Source of the DNA: JAKACA01 sp052143575
GTDB lineage: Bacteria; Actinomycetota; Acidimicrobiia; Acidimicrobiales; Bog-793
Assembly: GCA_052143575.1 (NCBI GenBank)
Contig: JBKQSP010000059.1
Span: 62,001-126,000 of the forward strand
Length of the DNA: 64,000 nucleotides
Direction of reading: 5' to 3'
Position numbers and translations under genes: made by a program. This document shows positions 60,099 to 64,000 of the stretch, in pieces. The notes under the pieces were generated by a model, which did no database searches, had not been told where the DNA came from, and saw only the letters and a program-made list of their open reading frames with translations. Position 1 is the stretch's first letter. Each line of letters begins with the position of its first letter.

Positions 60099-60258
60099 TC
60101 CGAACCCGGTCGGCATCCGCCGGCTGAGGGGAATCGTCCGGCGGTTCGCATGAGCGATCCGGTGGCTCCCTCTTCGCCAGGATCGCCGCGCCGCCGGCAC
60201 GAACGAGGCCCGCCTTCTCCATCCCCCTCGGAGGAGGCGGGTCTCGCCATGTCAAGAC

Positions 60259-61176
60259 TCAGACTTCGGCGGCCACCTGCTTGCGCCAGTAGTCGAACAT
60301 GTCGGCCACGGTCGCTTCGAAGGGGACCTCGGGCTGCCACCCGGTCGCCGCCCTGAGGGATGCGGCATCGCCGACGAACACAGGCACGTCGACAGGCCGG
60401 AACAAGGCGGGATCCTGCACGAGCTCGACGGGCGCGCTCACCATGGCGCACAGCATGCGGGCGACCTCGGCGATGGTGACCGCCCTGCCACTGGCGACGT
60501 TGTAGACCTCCCCAGCGACACCAGGGTGGCCGAGAGCGTGACCGGCCAACAGCCGGTAGGCGCGAACGACGTCCCGCACGTCGGTGAAGTCCCGTGAGGC
60601 GGCGAGATTGCCCACCCGCACCTCGCCACCGCCTGCTCGCTCGGCGCGGGCGATGCGCTGAGCGAGCGCAGGCACCACGAACTCGGGAGACTGGCCCGCC
60701 CCGACGTGGTTGAACGGTCGCACGCGGACGGTGCACAGGCCTCCTCCGAGAAAAGCCTGCAGCGCCAGGTACTCAGCCGCCACCTTGCTGACGGCATACG
60801 GCGTGACCGGACGCAGCTCGGCCTCCTCCGTGAGCGGCTCCTCCGCGACGGCGTGGCCGTAAACCTCCGCCGAGCTGACGACGAGGACGACAGGGGGCGC
60901 TTCGCAGCGGGCGGCCGCCTGCAGCACTCGCAACGTACCGAGGGCGTTCACCTCAAAGGTACGGGCGGGATCGGCCCAGGAACGGCCCACGTGGGCGAGC
61001 GCCGCCAGGTGGTAGACGACGTCGGGGGCAGCCGGGATGAGCGATGAGGCGAGCGCCTCGTCGTCGGTGACGTCGACTTCGGCGTCGGTGAGGAGGACGT
61101 CGTCGCCGCACTCGCGTAGGTGGGCACTCAGCCACCCCCCGACGAAGCCGGACCCACCCGTCACATATGCCCGCAC
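60259..61176 (-). CDS. NAD-dependent sugar-nucleotide epimerase/dehydratase-type protein
   Basis: Extended short-chain dehydrogenase of 305 residues. The NAD loop is VTGGSGFVGGWL (G-x-x-G-x-x-G), the catalytic Ser lies in VSSAEVYG and the Tyr/Lys pair in YAVSKVAAE. The pattern (DVVYHLAALAHVGRSWADPARTFEVNALGT; VRPFNHVGAGQSPEFVVPALAQRIA) most resembles GDP-mannose-derived enzymes such as GDP-4-dehydro-6-deoxy-mannose reductase, which would link it to the phosphomannomutase in this window. The exact reaction is not certain. Start GTG at 61176, nine bases after the GT4 gene stop. Confidence 0.88.
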   Translation of the reverse strand: MRAYVTGGSGFVGGWLSAHLRECGDDVLLTDAEVDVTDDEALASSLIPAAPDVVYHLAALAHVGRSWADPARTFEVNALGTLRVLQAAARCEAPPVVLVVSSAEVYGHAVAEEPLTEEAELRPVTPYAVSKVAAEYLALQAFLGGGLCTVRVRPFNHVGAGQSPEFVVPALAQRIARAERAGGGEVRVGNLAASRDFTDVRDVVRAYRLLAGHALGHPGVAGEVYNVASGRAVTIAEVARMLCAMVSAPVELVQDPALFRPVDVPVFVGDAASLRAATGWQPEVPFEATVADMFDYWRKQVAAEV

Positions 61177-61185
61177 CGCCCCACC

Positions 61186-62367
61186 CTACCGGTGGTCGGA
61201 ACGATCACCCCGGTGAGCCCGTGCCGCCACCTCGTAGGCCTCCAGGTGGACCGCCGCCGTGTGCGCCCAGGAGAAGGCGGCGGATCGCTGCAGCCCCTCC
61301 ACCCGTCGCTGCTCGAGCTCGGGCTCTTCGGCTGAGAGGGCACGCTCGAGCGCAGAGGCCAAGGCCGCCACGTCCCCCGCTGGGACCGTCCAGGCGGCCG
61401 ACCCGGCGACGTCGGCCATGGCGGTGCCCGAGGTCGTGACGAGCGGGGCGCCACAGGCGAGGGCCTCGAGGGCCGGCAGGCCGAAACCCTCCTCGAAGGA
61501 CGGGTAGGCGACAAGGCGGGCGGAGCGCAGCAGCGCCGGCACGGCCTCGTCGTCGACGTAGCCGAGGCGCCGGATGCGCGAGCGGTTGCCGGCAGCGGCC
61601 ACGGCTGCCGCCACCTCCGCACTCCCCCAGCCTTCGATGCCGGCCAGGACGAGCTCGAGGCCCGGGTGGCGCCCGGCGATGGCGTCGAACGCCTCGACGA
61701 GCGGGACGATGCCTTTGCGTGGTTCGGCGGTCCCGAGATGCACGATGTACTCGAGCCCCGGCGGGCAGCCGGCTTGCTCGATGAGGGCGGCGTCCGTCCC
61801 GCCCCCTGGCCGTCGTGGGTGGAACCGGGCGTGGTCGACGCCATGCGGCGCCACGAGCACGACGCCGCGCGGTGACAAGAGAGCCTGCAGCCGGCTGGCC
61901 GTGGCGTCGCTCACGCAGACGATGACGTCGGCCTTCCGAGCGGCTCGCCGGATCGCTCGCCGGAAGAACGGCACCTTGGCGGGGACGTGCCATTCCGGAT
62001 GGTCGAAGAACGTGAGGTCGTGAACCGTGACGACGGCGCCGACGTCACCGAGGCCGTGCGGGAAGGTGTAGTGCGGGCCGTGGTGAACCTTCACGGGGGG
62101 ATCGTCGAGATGGCGGATGACCGAGCCGAGGCGCCGCTGCTCGTAGGCAACCCGAAGGGGGCGGGGCGCCCAGACGGCCTCGAGGAGCCGGCTGGACGGC
62201 GCCAGGCGTCGCCAACGGGCGGCGTCGCCGGTACGGCAGACGACCGTGAGGGCGAGGCCCTCGAGGCCCTCGAGCGCCCGCACGAGCTCGACGACGTAGC
62301 GACCCGCACCGGCAGGGCGCTCCGGGATGGCGCTCACGTCCAGGCTCGTGGCGATCGGCGCCGTCAA
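61186..62367 (-). CDS. Glycosyltransferase family 4 protein
   Basis: GT-B-fold transferase of 393 residues. The donor-binding domain has YIVHLGTAEPRKGIVPLVEAF, LVLAGIEGWGSAEV and the E-x7-E motif in YPSFEEGFGLPALEALACGAPLVTT. The N-terminus begins LDVSAIPERPAGAGRYVVELVRAL. The start is a TTG at 62367 overlapping the next gene's stop by four bases (TTGA); the longer frame is a shadow. Part of a run of three GT4 genes, presumably adding sugars to the same surface glycan. Confidence 0.88.
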   Translation of the reverse strand: MTAPIATSLDVSAIPERPAGAGRYVVELVRALEGLEGLALTVVCRTGDAARWRRLAPSSRLLEAVWAPRPLRVAYEQRRLGSVIRHLDDPPVKVHHGPHYTFPHGLGDVGAVVTVHDLTFFDHPEWHVPAKVPFFRRAIRRAARKADVIVCVSDATASRLQALLSPRGVVLVAPHGVDHARFHPRRPGGGTDAALIEQAGCPPGLEYIVHLGTAEPRKGIVPLVEAFDAIAGRHPGLELVLAGIEGWGSAEVAAAVAAAGNRSRIRRLGYVDDEAVPALLRSARLVAYPSFEEGFGLPALEALACGAPLVTTSGTAMADVAGSAAWTVPAGDVAALASALERALSAEEPELEQRRVEGLQRSAAFSWAHTAAVHLEAYEVAARAHRGDRSDHR

Positions 62368-63554
62368 CCGGCCACCTCCGCCCACCAGTGCAGGTGGCGG
62401 CGGGCGGCCGCTTGCCACGTGCGCTCGCGAACGCTCGCCGGTCCGGCGCGGGCCAGCTCGGCCCGACGGGCGTCGTCGCTGGCGAGCTCCCCGAGGGCCC
62501 GCGTCAGCTCGCCGGTCGAGCGGGCGTCCACGACGACCGCCGGGCTGTCGTGCTCGACGATGCTCGGGACGGCCGAGCTGACGAGCAAAGGCGCCCCGGC
62601 CGCGAGCGCCTCGACGGCCGGCAGGCCGAAGCCCTCCGTCAGCGGCACGTACACGACGACACGGGCGCCGGCGTAGAGGGCGCTCAGCACGGCGTCCTCG
62701 ACGCGTCCCACCATGACGACGCCGTCGCCGGGCACGAGCTCCGGACCCCAGCCGGCGGGACCGACGACGAGCAGTGGCCACGGCTCCGCCAGCTGCTTGC
62801 GCAGCTGGCGGTAGGCCTCCAGCAGCCGGCGGAGGTTCTTCCGAGGCTCCAGGGTGCTGACGGTGAGCAGGTAGTCCCCCGTGACGCCGAGGCGTCGAAG
62901 GAGACGGCCGGCGGAGTCGTTGTCGGGTGGCGGCAGGTGGTCGCACCCCTCCGGGATGACCTCGATGTGGGAGGTGTCCAGCTCGACGGAGGCTCGCATG
63001 AGGTCATCGGCCACTGCCCGGGAAGGGACGGCGACGGCGGCGGCGCTGCGGGCGACGCGACGAAGCGCCGCCTCGTGCCAGGCGACGCCGCGGCGTGGGT
63101 AGGCCTCCGGCACCTGTCGCCAGCCGAGGTCGTGGATCATGACCGTGAGCGGCGTGCTCCCGGTCGGCGGGGCCGCCAGCGAGGTGGCATGTATCAGGTC
63201 GTGGCCGCTCACTTGGAGCCGACCCCGGTCCCACAGCCGCGTGACGACCTGGTCGGGGACGCTGCGAAGCCGTTGAAGGCGGCCGGCGGCGGCGAGGAGG
63301 GGACCGCCGACGATCTCGACGGGAAACCCGAAGCGGAGGAGGGGATCGTCCCCGTCGGGCGGGTTCGTGCTGGCCACGATCGTCACGTCCGGCCTCGGAG
63401 CAATGGCCGACAGACCGCTCAGCAATCCCATGGTGTAGGTCCCGATCCCGCCTGGCAGGCGCCGGCGGAGCTGCTCGGCGACGACCGCTACATCGAGACG
63501 GGGGGCCGCGGAGCCACCCCGCCGCGCGGCCGCGTCGCGCTCTGGCGTCGTCAT
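62364..63554 (-). CDS. Glycosyltransferase family 4 protein
   Basis: Second GT4 enzyme, 396 residues. The N-terminus has RRRLPGGIGTYTMGLLSGL; the donor domain has YLLTVSTLEPRKNLRRLLEAYRQLR, VGPAGWGPEL and the E-x7-E motif in PLTEGFGLPAVEALAAGAPLLVS. PRKN and EGFGLP are strongly conserved GT4 elements. The ATG at 63554 overlaps the upstream GT4 stop by four bases. Similarity to the neighbouring GT4 genes suggests old tandem duplication. Confidence 0.9.
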   Translation of the reverse strand: MTTPERDAAARRGGSAAPRLDVAVVAEQLRRRLPGGIGTYTMGLLSGLSAIAPRPDVTIVASTNPPDGDDPLLRFGFPVEIVGGPLLAAAGRLQRLRSVPDQVVTRLWDRGRLQVSGHDLIHATSLAAPPTGSTPLTVMIHDLGWRQVPEAYPRRGVAWHEAALRRVARSAAAVAVPSRAVADDLMRASVELDTSHIEVIPEGCDHLPPPDNDSAGRLLRRLGVTGDYLLTVSTLEPRKNLRRLLEAYRQLRKQLAEPWPLLVVGPAGWGPELVPGDGVVMVGRVEDAVLSALYAGARVVVYVPLTEGFGLPAVEALAAGAPLLVSSAVPSIVEHDSPAVVVDARSTGELTRALGELASDDARRAELARAGPASVRERTWQAAARRHLHWWAEVAG

Positions 63555-64000
63555 GTGTGAGCCGCCGCCGCTTCGCGGTAGAGGGCGACCATGGCGTCGG
63601 CCGTGGCCGTCCAGGAGTACGTGCCCGCCCGGATCCGTCCCCGGGCGACGAGAGCCGCCCGCAACGCCTCGTCGGAGAGCACCTGCTCGAGCGCTCCGGC
63701 GAGGGCGACAACATCGCCCACGGGCACGACGAGGGCGCCGTCGCCGGCGATCTCCGGAACGGCTCCGCCGGCCGTGACGACGACGGGGATGCCGGCTGCC
63801 ATGGCTTCGAGGGGCGGGAAGCCGAAACCCTCGTAGATCGAGGGGTAGGCGAGTGCCCTCGCCCCCGCCAGGAGGGCGGCCCGCACAGCGTCGTCCACAT
63901 AGCCGAGGCGCACGACACGGTCCCGGCATCGCGCTGCCGCCACGGCCGCGTCGAGCGCCGGGCTGCCCCTCCCCTCGGCTCCGGCGATGACAAGCCGGAG
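63551..64000 (-). CDS. Glycosyltransferase family 4 protein, C-terminal part only
   Basis: The frame is open to the right edge, so the N-terminal part lies outside. The visible 149 residues are the C-terminal half of the donor domain: LRLVIAGAEGRGSPAL, VVRLGYVDDAVRAALLAGARALAYPS, and the E-x7-E motif in YEGFGFPPLEAMAAGIPVVVTAGGA. It is the first gene in the visible GT4 run and overlaps the next by four bases. Confidence 0.88.
   Translation of the reverse strand, partial: LRLVIAGAEGRGSPALDAAVAAARCRDRVVRLGYVDDAVRAALLAGARALAYPSIYEGFGFPPLEAMAAGIPVVVTAGGAVPEIAGDGALVVPVGDVVALAGALEQVLSDEALRAALVARGRIRAGTYSWTATADAMVALYREAAAAHT

Overview
The window is high-GC, gene-dense bacterial chromosome that reads as an actinobacterium, most likely a deep-branching Acidimicrobiia-like lineage. 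This is inferred from gene content, not from a database match. The signs are a mycobacterial-type SOS locus (lexA, divergent LysM division gene, nrdR), a DUF3040 protein, a SepF/DivIVA/FtsZ division cluster without FtsA, a DNPR-type (meso-DAP) MurE, actinobacterial LexA boxes, and a phosphomannomutase/Trm112/SIS isomerase/AhcY operon like that near mycobacterial manB. Genes are tightly coupled; 4-bp GTGA, ATGA and TTGA stop/start overlaps are common.

Layout. 1-5.2 kb: the end of a secreted protein gene, then a branched-chain amino-acid-type ABC importer (binding lipoprotein, fused LivH-LivM permease, LivG, LivF). 5.3-8.5 kb: a drug/metabolite-type transporter, an Rrf2 regulator, a histidine phosphatase and a short sigma-70 factor lacking most of sigma domain 3. 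8.5-11.2 kb: rluD, lspA and a zinc-finger TraR/DksA-like protein with a histone-H1-like repeat tail. 11.3-14.8 kb: a probable T-box leader and a type-2 ileS. 14.8-31.7 kb: one long minus-strand division and wall cluster, mraZ-rsmH-ftsL-ftsI-murE-mraY-ftsW-murG-murC-murB-ftsQ-ftsZ-yggS-sepF-yggT-divIVA. murD and murF are missing from it. It starts at a promoter overlapped by three MraZ-type boxes and has a 29-bp helix folding over the rsmH start.

31.9-39.4 kb: a lipoate-ligase-like protein, an HNH nuclease, a ROK kinase, a DUF3040 protein, then an apparent SOS operon (LysM division inhibitor, nrdR, PIG-L deacetylase, dinB) divergent from lexA across three LexA boxes. 39.6-47.2 kb: the succinylase lysine/meso-DAP genes dapE, dapD, dapC and dapF, with hflX, miaA and a hibernation factor. 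47.2-47.6 kb: a gene-free stretch full of small hairpins. 47.6-52.5 kb: ahcY, SIS isomerase, Trm112, phosphomannomutase and a CPBP membrane protease. 52.5-54.6 kb: ftsH. 54.7-64 kb: cell-surface polysaccharide genes (DUF5719 protein, a large membrane glycosyltransferase, a sugar-nucleotide SDR, three GT4 enzymes, the last cut by the window edge).

The dap genes make the meso-DAP that MurE adds to peptidoglycan precursors. The dcw genes finish and place the wall during septation. The SOS operon would pause division and supply translesion synthesis after DNA damage. The manB-type and glycosyltransferase genes would feed surface glycans.

The most unusual features are the structured rsmH leader, three genes (yggS, ROK kinase, miaA) whose only sensible start is CTG, the sigma factor lacking domain 3, in-frame 15-18 bp minisatellites in three proteins, and a 200-residue basic tail on FtsI.
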